A stretch of 33,092 nt of DNA, taken from the NCBI GenBank assembly GCA_015296065.1, contig DVDU01000253.1:1-33092 (forward strand). The letters run 5' to 3'. The stretch comes from Oscillatoriaceae cyanobacterium M33_DOE_052. Lineage in GTDB: Bacteria; Cyanobacteriota; Cyanobacteriia; Cyanobacteriales; Laspinemataceae. Every line of letters begins with the position of its first letter. Position 1 is the first letter of the stretch. Positions 7,356 through 14,669 of this stretch are shown in pieces. A program made the translations under genes and the position numbers. The notes beneath the pieces were generated by a model. It ran no database searches. It was given only the letters and a program-made list of their open reading frames with translations, and was not told the origin of the DNA.

Positions 7356-8792
7356 CTATTTCAACCTGCCACATTCCCGCGATAAATACTGTCTCCACAC
7401 CGGAGATAAACCAAACACCACAACATCATCCCGCCGCCTTCTCTCCATCAGCCCCCGCATCCCCAAACTCTGCATCGCCCGCAATAAATCACCCTTATCC
7501 CAGTTAGAGTTATTCCCGATTTTCAAACCTTCTATCAACTCCCCAAGTGGCAGTGGCTGAGCAGCTATAGCCAAATTAACCATCACCTGTTTTTCTAAAT
7601 CGGATAATTGATTAAAATGCCAAAACAAGCTATTTTTTATCTCATCATCCACAAAAATTATATCACATTCCAAAAAATCTCTTACCCGGCCACCAAAAAA
7701 ATCCTTAATCATTCCTGCCACACCGTTTAACCACCCCGGATGACCGCGATACATATCAATCACATCACCCCATTTATCCTCATCCCCTAAACCTTTATCT
7801 CGGAAAATATCCCCCGCCGCCGCACCCAAACCCTCCAACTGCAACCACCGCAACCCAGATTTTTCCCCCTGTAACTGCCAAACCAGTCTCGGTGGCGAGT
7901 AACCGAGGATGAGAAAGCAACTTTGATGCGCGCATTCACCTACCCGCCGCCACAACTCCCCATAATTATCCCCTTCTCCCTCACTGTCAATTTCAGAGCC
8001 GATATTCAAACCAAAATTATCCCAATTATCGATAACAATCAAACACCGATACTGGCGCAAACATTCCATCAATAGGGATAATTTTTCATCACTACTTTCC
8101 GGTAAATCCCTATCAACGCACAGAAATGTCAAGATTTCTGTTAACAGCAAATTCACCGTTTGCCCAAACCGCACCCGCCGCCACATCACCACTTCAAAAT
8201 TATCTTTTATCTGCTGGAGCGATCGCACCCCTAAAGCGGTTTTTCCCATACCGCTTATCCCCGTTACCGCCACCAAGCGACTCCCCGCCCCAACTATCCA
8301 GGCTTTTAATTTATTTAATTCCTCATCACGCCCGGAAAAACTCCCCCCCAAATCAGGCATATTCACCAAATCAGCCCGCAATTGACTAGCAGCATCATTG
8401 GGTGACTGTTTGCCGTTTTTCTCCTCATTTGGAGATACCGAGACTGGATGAAAATTATGGGAGCAAAAATTAAATCTATTATTGTCAATTACAGAATCAT
8501 GGTTAAAACTTAATAAATTTAAGAAAAAATCAGATGATTTTAACCTTTCTATTGTCGCTCTAAAATTAGATTTCCTAACCTCTGACCCTAAATGTTGAGA
8601 AAGTTGCTGCCACAATTGAGCGCCCACATCCCGCACATGTCCCTCGCTAACATGGAAGTCCTCAGCAATTTTACCATATCGCTCCCCTACCAAACTTCCC
8701 CACAGAATCGCCCGCTGCAAATCGTCCAAATGTTTTCCCGTTTTGGCGAACATCACCTCATCCGCCAATTGCAACAATTCCTCAACGCCCAT
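7356..8792 (-). CDS. STAND-type NTPase: N-terminal HTH plus NB-ARC, no sensor repeats
   Basis: With the start at 8792 this is a 478-residue protein. Residues 1-80 (KTGKHLDDLQRAILWGSLVG, YGKIAEDFHVSEGHVRDVG) match the helix-turn-helix that opens many cyanobacterial NTPases, labelled vWA-MoxR-associated N-terminal domain in other genomes. An NB-ARC/AAA-like ATPase follows, with the P-loop GISGMGKT at about 178-185 and Walker B CLIVIDNWD at about 250-258. A winged helix lies at about 400-470. Such proteins are signalling switches, often with WD40 or TPR sensors at the C-terminus. Here the frame stops after the winged helix and nothing continues downstream. The open frame extends upstream to 9077, but that part (LRRAEALLRT units) is translated repeat DNA, so the family-consistent ATG at 8792 is chosen; 8834 is an alternative. 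Confidence 0.8.
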   Translation of the reverse strand: MGVEELLQLADEVMFAKTGKHLDDLQRAILWGSLVGERYGKIAEDFHVSEGHVRDVGAQLWQQLSQHLGSEVRKSNFRATIERLKSSDFFLNLLSFNHDSVIDNNRFNFCSHNFHPVSVSPNEEKNGKQSPNDAASQLRADLVNMPDLGGSFSGRDEELNKLKAWIVGAGSRLVAVTGISGMGKTALGVRSLQQIKDNFEVVMWRRVRFGQTVNLLLTEILTFLCVDRDLPESSDEKLSLLMECLRQYRCLIVIDNWDNFGLNIGSEIDSEGEGDNYGELWRRVGECAHQSCFLILGYSPPRLVWQLQGEKSGLRWLQLEGLGAAAGDIFRDKGLGDEDKWGDVIDMYRGHPGWLNGVAGMIKDFFGGRVRDFLECDIIFVDDEIKNSLFWHFNQLSDLEKQVMVNLAIAAQPLPLGELIEGLKIGNNSNWDKGDLLRAMQSLGMRGLMERRRRDDVVVFGLSPVWRQYLSRECGRLK

Positions 8793-8827
8793 AATTTTGG
8801 TAAATGCCAGGATTTCGCCTATTATAC

Positions 8828-8857
8828 CCGACATTTTCCGACATTTTCCGACATTTT
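8828..8857. repeat. three CCGACATTTT units
   Basis: Three perfect 10-bp tandem copies lie just before the STAND gene start. On the minus strand each unit supplies an ATG, which makes start choice ambiguous. One and a half units also occur at 10573-10587. Confidence 0.7.
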
Positions 8858-8878
8858 TTGCCAATGGGGGTCCCCCGG

Positions 8879-9028
8879 GTTCGTAGTAGGGCTTCAGCCC
8901 TCCGGAAGTTCGTAGTAGGGCTTCAGCCCTCCTCCAGGTTCGTAGTAGGGCTTCAGCCCTCCGGAGGGTTCGTAGTAGGGCTTCAGCCCTCCGGAGGGTT
9001 CGTAGTAGGGCTTCAGCCCTCCGGAGGT
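8879..9028. repeat. about 30-bp tandem repeat, five units with AGGGCTTCAGCCCT core
   Basis: Five units of roughly 29-30 bp, each with GTTCGTAGTAGGGCTTCAGC followed by CCTCCGGAGG or a variant. Each unit has the palindrome AGGGCTTCAGCCCT, and the CCGGAGG end makes a second small palindrome. Same family as 22884-22972 and 32864-33092, with a single core at 14638-14651. There are no unique spacers, so it is not a CRISPR. Confidence 0.9.
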
Positions 9029-9096
9029 TCTTAGCTGGGTCCCCCATCTCCCCCCACAGTCCCAGGACACCAGCCACAATTCTCCGAAAACTGCTA

Positions 9097-9555
9097 TCAA
9101 ATAGCTACAGGTCGCTTTAATATCTGGGCAACAGCTCCATAGTAAAAGCCTCGGAGGGCATCCAGTTCATGTTCTATGTCTTCTAAATTGCCCAACTTGC
9201 TGGTCCATCGTCCATTAGGTAACTGTCTGGTGACATGAGTTGGCTGTCCATCCGCCTCGCCGGGAGGTTTGGTATATATGGCTATTTTTTGAAATCCCGG
9301 CTCAAGTTCCAGACTGTCACAAGGCAAATAACCAAGAGTTTGATATGCCTGAATGAAAGCCGATAATGTTAACTCCCTTGGTACTCCATCAGGCCAATAC
9401 TTCTCTGGGTCTGTGGGATCCCACCACCGATCATCTTCCTCAGCTCCCCAAGCAACGCAATTATAATCTGGGGTGCTGGGGCTAGTGATTTGATAATCAC
9501 CAGCAGATAAGTGAGGACAATAAGTATGTAGCCAGGATTCGATTCGAGATATCAC
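9097..9555 (-). CDS. small Cys/His protein of unknown function, partner of the Panacea gene (DUF7689-like)
   Basis: A 152-residue soluble protein resembling a cyanobacterial family I recall as DUF7689. Conserved-looking blocks are DYNCVAWGAEE (30-40), WWDP and YWPDGVPRELTL (44-64), EPGFQKIAIYT (85-95), PTHVTRQLPNGRWTSKLG (105-122) and LEDIEHELDALRG (124-136). Cys33 with His107, and perhaps Asp126 or His129, could form a thiol-hydrolase-like site similar to papain/NlpC folds; this is inference. There is no signal peptide or membrane segment. The start is GTG, nine bases after the stop of the Panacea gene, with a weak AAGG upstream, so translation is probably coupled. The role as a toxin or effector is a hypothesis from context. 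Confidence 0.65.
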   Translation of the reverse strand: MISRIESWLHTYCPHLSAGDYQITSPSTPDYNCVAWGAEEDDRWWDPTDPEKYWPDGVPRELTLSAFIQAYQTLGYLPCDSLELEPGFQKIAIYTKPPGEADGQPTHVTRQLPNGRWTSKLGNLEDIEHELDALRGFYYGAVAQILKRPVAI

Positions 9556-9564
9556 TAATCTACC

Positions 9565-10329
9565 TTACCATTGATATCCGTTTTCTTGACCCCACTGGAG
9601 CCAAGCAACCGCCATTTGTTTGATTCTACCCCGTTGGGAGGGTTGAATTGGATTGGCACCCGCGATCGTTCTGAGTGCTTCAAACCAGTGATTCGGTCGT
9701 TGTTCCAATTCCCGGAGCAGCAAAGGTATCGCCGCCGAACCCATAGCGATTATCTCCTGATAAGCAGGATGGCTGTATTTTTCCGCTCCAAATGACGAAC
9801 CACCAACAGCTAATTCCCATTCCATAGCCAGAGTCTCAAATCTTTTCTCTATTTCCGCCTGCTTTGACTCAGAAACAGCTTTTATCTGATCTGGATGCTG
9901 TTGCAACCAATCTTGGAAATAGTCTCTCATGGACTGCCAACTAATAACTCCATTGAGAGGAGCTTTTTTCCAGGGGTCTTCCTCATGGGTCATATCCCGC
10001 AGCTGCGATGCCGAAAACTTACCATAAAACGAATATACTTCATCCAGAAGCGTGCGGGTTTGTCGGTCATAATCAGCAAAATCAACGTTTGACGGGCAAT
10101 CTATAGGATTATTGCCATATTCTTTGTAAACATCATACAGCTCTGGGATAACCGGTCCATGTTGCCATGCGGCCACCGGTTCGGAAAACAAGGAGTCGCC
10201 GTATATAGCCAAATGCAGACCTTGAGCGTAGTAAACCAATTTTTGCAGTTTGAGGTGAGATATCAGGTCTCCCGCATCTTTATTCACTTTTGTGAGAAAA
10301 TATCTTGCTACCTGGTGACAAGTAATCAT
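9565..10329 (-). CDS. Panacea-domain (DUF4065, SocA-like) protein with C-terminal extension; antitoxin candidate
   Basis: A 254-residue protein starting MITCHQVARYFL. Residues 1-150 carry the Panacea/DUF4065 pattern: LKLQKLVYYAQGLHLA, EPVAAWQHGPVIPELY and a C-terminal LRDMTHEEDPWKKA block. In known systems this domain is a promiscuous antitoxin that neutralises a neighbouring toxin. Residues 185-254 are a second module (YQEIIAMGSAAIPLLLRELE, PNHWFEALRTI, IKQMAVAWLQWGQENGY). I recall this module as commonly encoded next to the downstream small protein's family, here fused to Panacea. The ATG at 10329 has GAGG five bases upstream; the in-frame GTG at 10335 overlaps that site and is less likely. 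The 9-bp spacing to the next gene suggests one operon. Confidence 0.78.
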   Translation of the reverse strand: MITCHQVARYFLTKVNKDAGDLISHLKLQKLVYYAQGLHLAIYGDSLFSEPVAAWQHGPVIPELYDVYKEYGNNPIDCPSNVDFADYDRQTRTLLDEVYSFYGKFSASQLRDMTHEEDPWKKAPLNGVISWQSMRDYFQDWLQQHPDQIKAVSESKQAEIEKRFETLAMEWELAVGGSSFGAEKYSHPAYQEIIAMGSAAIPLLLRELEQRPNHWFEALRTIAGANPIQPSQRGRIKQMAVAWLQWGQENGYQW

Positions 10330-10415
10330 AGCCACCTCGATACTGATTGATACATAAGTTTACCTGATTTTATCATATTTTCACTTTCTAGCCTTTCAGG
10401 TCAGGGCAGGGCAAC

Positions 10416-10485
10416 CAGAAACCGGGTTTCTGAAACGAGATGTCTCGTACCTATACGAGTATTCTCCAAAAGAAACCCGGTTTCT
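10416..10485. repeat. inverted repeat, AGAAACCGGGTTTCT family, copy 1
   Basis: CAGAAACCGGGTTTCTG at 10416-10432 and its reverse complement AGAAACCCGGTTTCT at 10471-10485 enclose about 38 bp, which itself has a CTCGTA/TACGAG stem. Similar elements are at 18442-18513 and, degraded, at 27389-27430. Confidence 0.85.
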
Positions 10486-10527
10486 CAAAGATGCCCTCCC
10501 CTACTTCCCCACCTTTTACAACCCAAA

Positions 10528-10557
10528 CTTAACCCAAATTTAACCCAAACTTAACCT
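10528..10557 (+). promoter_or_regulatory. Pho-box-like operator: three 8-bp direct repeats at 11-bp spacing
   Basis: CTTAACCC (10528-10535), TTTAACCC (10539-10546) and CTTAACCT (10550-10557) are separated by exactly AAA each time. A weaker fourth unit, TACAACCC, is in phase at 10517-10524. Three tandem YTTAAYYW octamers with 3-bp gaps are the published form of the cyanobacterial Pho box bound by SphR/PhoB. The repeats read in the direction of the gene at 10729, 171 bp downstream. Binding by the phosphate regulator is inference; the -10 element is not obvious. Confidence 0.65.
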
Positions 10558-10728
10558 AACTCCCGACAGAATCCGACATTTTCCGACTAGCCAATCTCTC
10601 ATATTACACATAATCTAGTCACGGGTGGCTCTCTAAATACCCAGAGGCAAATCCAATCACCAGGCGGCAAACCAAGCCAGCGTTGGCTGATTTCGTTTGC
10701 CCATCCCTATGCAGATATGAGGTAATCT

Positions 10729-12294
10729 ATGGCGATAAATTTATTTGACCCTGGCTTTTATCGCGCTAACAACCCGGACCTAGCCAGCTTGGACGATGCT
10801 CAAGCCTTCCAGCACTTTCTGGCATTCGGGGTCAATGAGAGCCGCCGGTTTTCTCCGTATGTTAACCTCAACTTTTATCGGGTCAGTAACCAGGACCTCG
10901 GCATCGCCGGGTTAATCTCTAATCGGCAATTATACGACCACCTCACCGGTGTGGGGGTAGCGGAAGGGCGGAATTTTTCCCCAGTTTTTAATGCCAACTT
11001 CTATCGAAACGCTAACCCCGACTTGGCTGCAGCGGGTTTAAATAACGAGCAACTGTTTGAACATTTCCGAGCTTTTGGGCTGAATGAGGGACGCCAAGCG
11101 GCGGCTAATTTCCAAGCTGGCTTTTACCTCGCCTCTAACCCAGACTTAGCTGCAGCGGGTTTGAACTTCCAGCAAGCGGTTGACCACTATATATTATTCG
11201 GTATTACCGAAGGGCGGATCGCCGCTCCCGGGGGGGTGGTGATTCAACCCCCACCACCACCGCCGCCACCAGGGGACCCCTTACCCCCCGATGGTAGCAC
11301 TCTCAGTTTCGCGAGAGATTTAGGTATCGTCGGTAGCAATCTCAGCTTAAGCGATTCGATCGGACCCACTGACCGCAACGACTATTATCGCTTTACCCTC
11401 CCCAGTAACGGCGACTTAACGGTAGCTTTAAGTGATTTGACTGGTGGTACTTGGTTAGAGCTTATTAAGGACCTCAATCTCGATGGTGAAATCGGTGGTG
11501 ACGAGGAGTTGGTCGGCGGGATCAGCAACATCAACAGGGTTGTGGCCTCTGGCACCTATTTTATTCTACTTTCACAACAATCTACTAATGACAACACTAA
11601 TTACACCCTGCAATTAGATTTATCCTCTCAACCCAGCAATCTGCCTATAGACCCAGGTAACACTTTGGCCACCGCTCTAGATTTGGGAGTTTTGAGAACC
11701 AATACTTTCAGAGATTTTGTAGGGACAACTGACAGCGACGACTATTATCGTTTTACTCTCACCAGTAACAGCGAAGTGTATCTTACGCTTAATTCACTGA
11801 CTGATTCTCAAACCATTGCATTAGAATTAATTCATGACAAAAACAATAATGGTCAGGTTGATAGTTTGGATGTTATTGATGGAATTCTTGTTAGCCCATA
11901 CCATATTCAAACAAATGTTAGCCAAAACTTGGTGGCGGGTACTTATTTTATAGAAGTTTCTAATGGGTGGTTAGAGAATGCAAACTATGAATTACAAATA
12001 GGAGTAGAATCTGCGGGCGGTCCCCAGAACAGAATGCCAAATACTGACCTGCTGACTAATGGGGGGACGGTTAATCAGGAATTCATCGCCGCAACTGACA
12101 TAGTGAATGGCGGCTTGGATGATGTGAATATCCCAGTAGTTGATAATTTCACGGCTCCTGTGGCTGTTGGGGTGGGGTCTGAGTTGGGCGATGGTTTTGT
12201 CGCCGATGTTTTCGGGACGGGTGCCCAGTCTGGGGATGTGTTTGCTGCCAACTCCCTGGATGCGAATTTTAATTCTGATTTAGTGTTGGTGTAA
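10729..12294 (+). CDS. secreted repeat protein with two pre-peptidase C-terminal (PPC) domains
   Basis: A 521-residue protein. Residues 5-170 are four copies of a roughly 41-residue cyanobacterial repeat (NANFYRNANPDLAAAGL, then HFRAFGLNEGR). Residues 172-188 are a proline-rich linker. Two PPC beta-sandwich domains follow at about 190-300 and 310-425, each with DYYRFTL and a GTYFI/GTYFIEV strand. The last 90 residues end FNSDLVLV. PPC domains usually accompany secreted enzymes, but no protease or phosphatase domain is present. There is no Sec signal, so type I secretion through the C-terminus is plausible. The start is supported by GAGGT six bases before the ATG. A Pho-box-like repeat upstream suggests induction by phosphate starvation. 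A strong terminator follows at 12302. Confidence 0.75.
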   Translation: MAINLFDPGFYRANNPDLASLDDAQAFQHFLAFGVNESRRFSPYVNLNFYRVSNQDLGIAGLISNRQLYDHLTGVGVAEGRNFSPVFNANFYRNANPDLAAAGLNNEQLFEHFRAFGLNEGRQAAANFQAGFYLASNPDLAAAGLNFQQAVDHYILFGITEGRIAAPGGVVIQPPPPPPPPGDPLPPDGSTLSFARDLGIVGSNLSLSDSIGPTDRNDYYRFTLPSNGDLTVALSDLTGGTWLELIKDLNLDGEIGGDEELVGGISNINRVVASGTYFILLSQQSTNDNTNYTLQLDLSSQPSNLPIDPGNTLATALDLGVLRTNTFRDFVGTTDSDDYYRFTLTSNSEVYLTLNSLTDSQTIALELIHDKNNNGQVDSLDVIDGILVSPYHIQTNVSQNLVAGTYFIEVSNGWLENANYELQIGVESAGGPQNRMPNTDLLTNGGTVNQEFIAATDIVNGGLDDVNIPVVDNFTAPVAVGVGSELGDGFVADVFGTGAQSGDVFAANSLDANFNSDLVLV

Positions 12295-12301
12295 TTTCGG
12301 G

Positions 12302-12337
12302 AAAAATCCCCCCAACCCAACCAAAGGGGGGATTTTT
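12302..12337 (+). terminator. intrinsic terminator of the PPC gene, copy A
   Basis: AAAAATCCCCCC and GGGGGGATTTTT form a perfect 12-bp stem around a 12-base loop, seven bases after the stop codon. The palindromic A/T flanks would let it work in both directions. An identical block, including about 9 bp on the left and 7 bp on the right, recurs at 12986-13021. Confidence 0.9.
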
Positions 12338-12421
12338 AGATTTGGGCAATATAGCGGTTCTTAGTGAGCAGTAGTAGGGTGGGCAGTGCCTCACCGATAA
12401 TTCTCTTCATCACCAGTAGCA

Positions 12422-12449
12422 GTAGGGGCGATTCGCGAATCGCCCCTAC
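12422..12449. repeat. perfect 28-bp palindrome, GTAGGGGCGATTCG half
   Basis: The 14-bp half GTAGGGGCGATTCG is followed immediately by its reverse complement. A split version with the ends GTAGGGGCGA and TCGCCCCTAC lies at 14549-14588. It sits in the noncoding stretch 12338-12663, which also has half of the GTAGGGTGGGCAGTGCC family at 12374-12390. Confidence 0.85.
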
Positions 12450-12528
12450 ACCCTACAGAACTTTTGCTGGGCGCTACAGCTTAGGTTATACTTTTGCTGG
12501 GGCGAGGTCAAGGCGTTGCATTGAGGGA

Positions 12529-12593
12529 GGGCGAAGCAAAAGCGAAGTAGTCCCTCTGTTTTACCGGGAGATCTGGGCGCTTTTGCTTCGCCC
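12529..12593. repeat. inverted repeat, GGGCGAAGCAAAAGCG family
   Basis: GGGCGAAGCAAAAGCG (12529-12544) and its exact reverse complement (12578-12593) enclose 33 bp. A related pair with 10-bp arms lies at 32177-32242. The open frame continues upstream from the MNT gene through this element, but that part is repeat DNA rather than protein sequence. Confidence 0.8.
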
Positions 12594-12663
12594 CTACAGA
12601 CAGACGTATTCAAAAAATCGGGATGCTCTCACCCAGTTTCTCGCTGAGGATGCAAGTGAATAT

Positions 12664-12963
12664 ATGAACCGTTTACGACGAGATGAAGTGCTGGCAGTCC
12701 TCCGACATCATAAGGCGGAGCTGGCGGAACGCTATGGGGTAATATCCCTGGGTGTTTTTGGTTCAGTGGCACGGGATGAAGCGAAAGAAGATAGCGATGT
12801 GGATATTGTTATCCAGATGAGTAAGCCGGACTTATTCTTGATGGTTCATATTAAAGAACTGCTGGAAGAAGCCCTCAACTGCCCAGTGGATATCATTCGT
12901 TATCGAGAACGCCTCAACCCCAGATTTAAACAGTCGATTGATGTTGAGGCGATTTATGTCTAA
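12664..12963 (+). CDS. MNT-type nucleotidyltransferase (MntA-like), no HEPN partner in the window
   Basis: A 99-residue minimal nucleotidyltransferase starting MNRLRRDEVLAVL. The motif GVFGSVARDEAKEDSDVDIVI at about 35-55 has the GS and DxD metal/ATP residues intact; a third Asp is in CPVDIIRY at about residue 77. Such proteins AMPylate and neutralise HEPN RNase toxins in MNT/HEPN modules. Here no HEPN gene follows: the next element is a terminator and then acsF on the other strand. It is therefore orphaned, works on a distant partner, or is a relic. The frame is open upstream to 12364, but that sequence is dispersed repeats, so the ATG at 12664 is used, with GAGG about 12 bases upstream. Confidence 0.85.
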   Translation: MNRLRRDEVLAVLRHHKAELAERYGVISLGVFGSVARDEAKEDSDVDIVIQMSKPDLFLMVHIKELLEEALNCPVDIIRYRERLNPRFKQSIDVEAIYV

Positions 12964-12985
12964 CTCATTCTGGCATAATTTCGGG

Positions 12986-13021
12986 AAAAATCCCCCCAAC
13001 CCAACCAAAGGGGGGATTTTT
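12986..13021 (+). terminator. intrinsic terminator, copy B (duplicate of 12302-12337)
   Basis: Same stem, loop and flanks as copy A, about 684 bp downstream and just after the MNT gene. It ends the MNT transcript and may also act on the convergent acsF gene. Two near-identical terminators bracketing one small gene suggest a duplication or cassette insertion. Confidence 0.88.
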
Positions 13022-13124
13022 AGATTTTGTAAAGTTTTGTGAACCAGAAGCATATGGGAGGGGTAAGGTGAAAAAGCGATCGCCCCCAATTCATCCACCC
13101 CAAAAGAGCGATCGCGCTGACTTT

Positions 13125-14186
13125 TTACCTCACAGTTCCCCTTGTAGCTTCCGCATCCACACCTTTAAGCAGATAAATCCGCAACAGATGACCGACGATG
13201 GATAATTGCATCGGTAATTTCTGCAAAGCCTTCACCCACTTAGGCTGAGAACCCGCATCGATTTTAGACATTTGCAAATTCATGTCAGAACAGCGATGCA
13301 AGCGCTCGAAAAACTCTGGGTTGTCCGTGTCCAGCACCGACGGGAAAGCGCGAGCCGCAGTTTCATTAGTCTTGCGAATCACTTCCTCATCAAAATCTGT
13401 GGGGTCGATGCCTAATATCTCATAAAACTTGGAGCGCTCATGCACGGTCATAGTATGGGTAGCAAACACCGTCAGCAGGAAAAAGCGACTCCATAAGCGA
13501 GATTGCCAAGTTTGCCAGAGTTGGGGCTGCGATCGCAGCAGCACCTTAAAAATATCCCCGTGGCGGTTTTCATCCTGACACCAGCTTTCAAAGTATTTGA
13601 ACAACGGATAAAACTGATTTTCAGGATGCTTTTCCAAATGGCGATAAATGATGATGTAACGCCAGTAGCCAATCTTTTCTGACAAATACACCGTGTAAAT
13701 CACCCACTGGATGGGGAAGAAAGTATAAACCCGATTTTTCGTCAGGTAGCCCAGGTCCATCGTGCAGCCAAAATCTGCCATCGCTTTATTGAGGAATCCC
13801 GCATGACGAGCTTCATCCCGTGCCATCAAGTGAAACATTTCCGCTAAAATAGGATTGCGGTCTTTCAGTTTGCGCGATAGCTCTTTAAACAGGAGAAATC
13901 CCGAAAATTCCGACACACAAGAGCGCTCCAGGTAATCGATAAATGCCTGTCGCGCCTCTCCGGTAATCTGTTCCCAAGATTGATTAAAAGCCTCATCCCG
14001 CGTGAAGTGGTGGCGGTTATAATCGGCGCGCATTTCTGCCAGCATAGCCTCAAACTCAGCCTCCTGCGCTGACAAATCCATCTTGGCAGCCGTGTCAAAG
14101 TCTGTGGTGTAAAACCGGGGGGTGAGAATGTTTTCCTTAACGGTCCTCTTGACCGCCGCCACCTCCAAAGTGGGAGAACTAACCAT
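13125..14186 (-). CDS. acsF: magnesium-protoporphyrin IX monomethyl ester (oxidative) cyclase, AcsF/ChlA type
   Basis: A 353-residue di-iron monooxygenase that forms ring E of chlorophyll from Mg-protoporphyrin monomethyl ester using oxygen. Hallmarks are ENILTPRFYTTDFD near the N-terminus, the di-iron ligand segments ERSCVSEFSGFLLFKEL, LMARDEARHAGFLNKAM and WCQDENRHGDIF, and EKIGYWRYI in the middle. The C-terminus is GTVR. Length and sequence match the family throughout. AAGGA lies nine bases before the ATG at 14186; the ATG at 14195 has AGGA directly against it, so 14186 is preferred. The gene is alone, with a 483-bp upstream spacer. Cyanobacteria often hold two copies (aerobic and low-oxygen); which one this is cannot be told from the sequence. 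Confidence 0.95.
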   Translation of the reverse strand: MVSSPTLEVAAVKRTVKENILTPRFYTTDFDTAAKMDLSAQEAEFEAMLAEMRADYNRHHFTRDEAFNQSWEQITGEARQAFIDYLERSCVSEFSGFLLFKELSRKLKDRNPILAEMFHLMARDEARHAGFLNKAMADFGCTMDLGYLTKNRVYTFFPIQWVIYTVYLSEKIGYWRYIIIYRHLEKHPENQFYPLFKYFESWCQDENRHGDIFKVLLRSQPQLWQTWQSRLWSRFFLLTVFATHTMTVHERSKFYEILGIDPTDFDEEVIRKTNETAARAFPSVLDTDNPEFFERLHRCSDMNLQMSKIDAGSQPKWVKALQKLPMQLSIVGHLLRIYLLKGVDAEATRGTVR

Positions 14187-14669
14187 AAAGTCCATTCCTT
14201 ATAACTCAATAGCTTTCAAGCTATCCTACTGTGCTGAGCTTGTAAAGCCCCCCAAAGCGATCGAGTAGCCGCCCTCCAAACACTACCAGTAGATTTTTAC
14301 TCAAAAAAATCTCTATATATAGCGTAAAAAGGGATAATTAACCCCCCCAAAAGCGTTTTGTTAAGTTTTAAAAATTTTTCTTGGTTAAATCGCTGCCTAG
14401 TTTTACAGTGACAAAACAGGAGCGTGGCAGCGGCGCTGTGGTGAAACCGCCTGCGCCAAGGCACCCAGCCATCTCACACCGCCCATGAAAACGGCCAAAC
14501 CATCAGCAAACTTAGAGACTAGAGCGAAAACTGAAAAGGCGACGTGATGTAGGGGCGATTCATCGGGTGAAAAATTTTTCGCCCCTACAATATATCTGTT
14601 CGATCGCTAAATCAAACCGGGATAACTTGGTTGAATTAGGGCTGAAGCCCTACTCAGAACCGGCATAAC
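14187..14669. other. long noncoding spacer upstream of acsF
   Basis: No gene is supported. Near acsF there is a TATATATAGA stretch (minus strand, around 14313-14321) that could be a -10 region, without a clear -35. Positions 14549-14558 and 14579-14588 are a GTAGGGGCGA/TCGCCCCTAC inverted repeat, and 14638-14651 is a single AGGGCTGAAGCCCT palindrome of the 28-bp family. Positions 14400-14540 are more GC-rich and contain no recognisable RNA. Confidence 0.45.

Noticed and set aside
12364-12663. Upstream extension of the MNT protein by 100 residues
   Set aside because: The extension translates two dispersed palindromes and has no similarity to nucleotidyltransferases; the ATG at 12664 gives the normal length of the family.
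14400-14540. GC-rich stretch upstream of acsF as a possible small RNA gene
   Set aside because: No conserved RNA motif, no strong terminator and no promoter could be recognised, so it is left as spacer.
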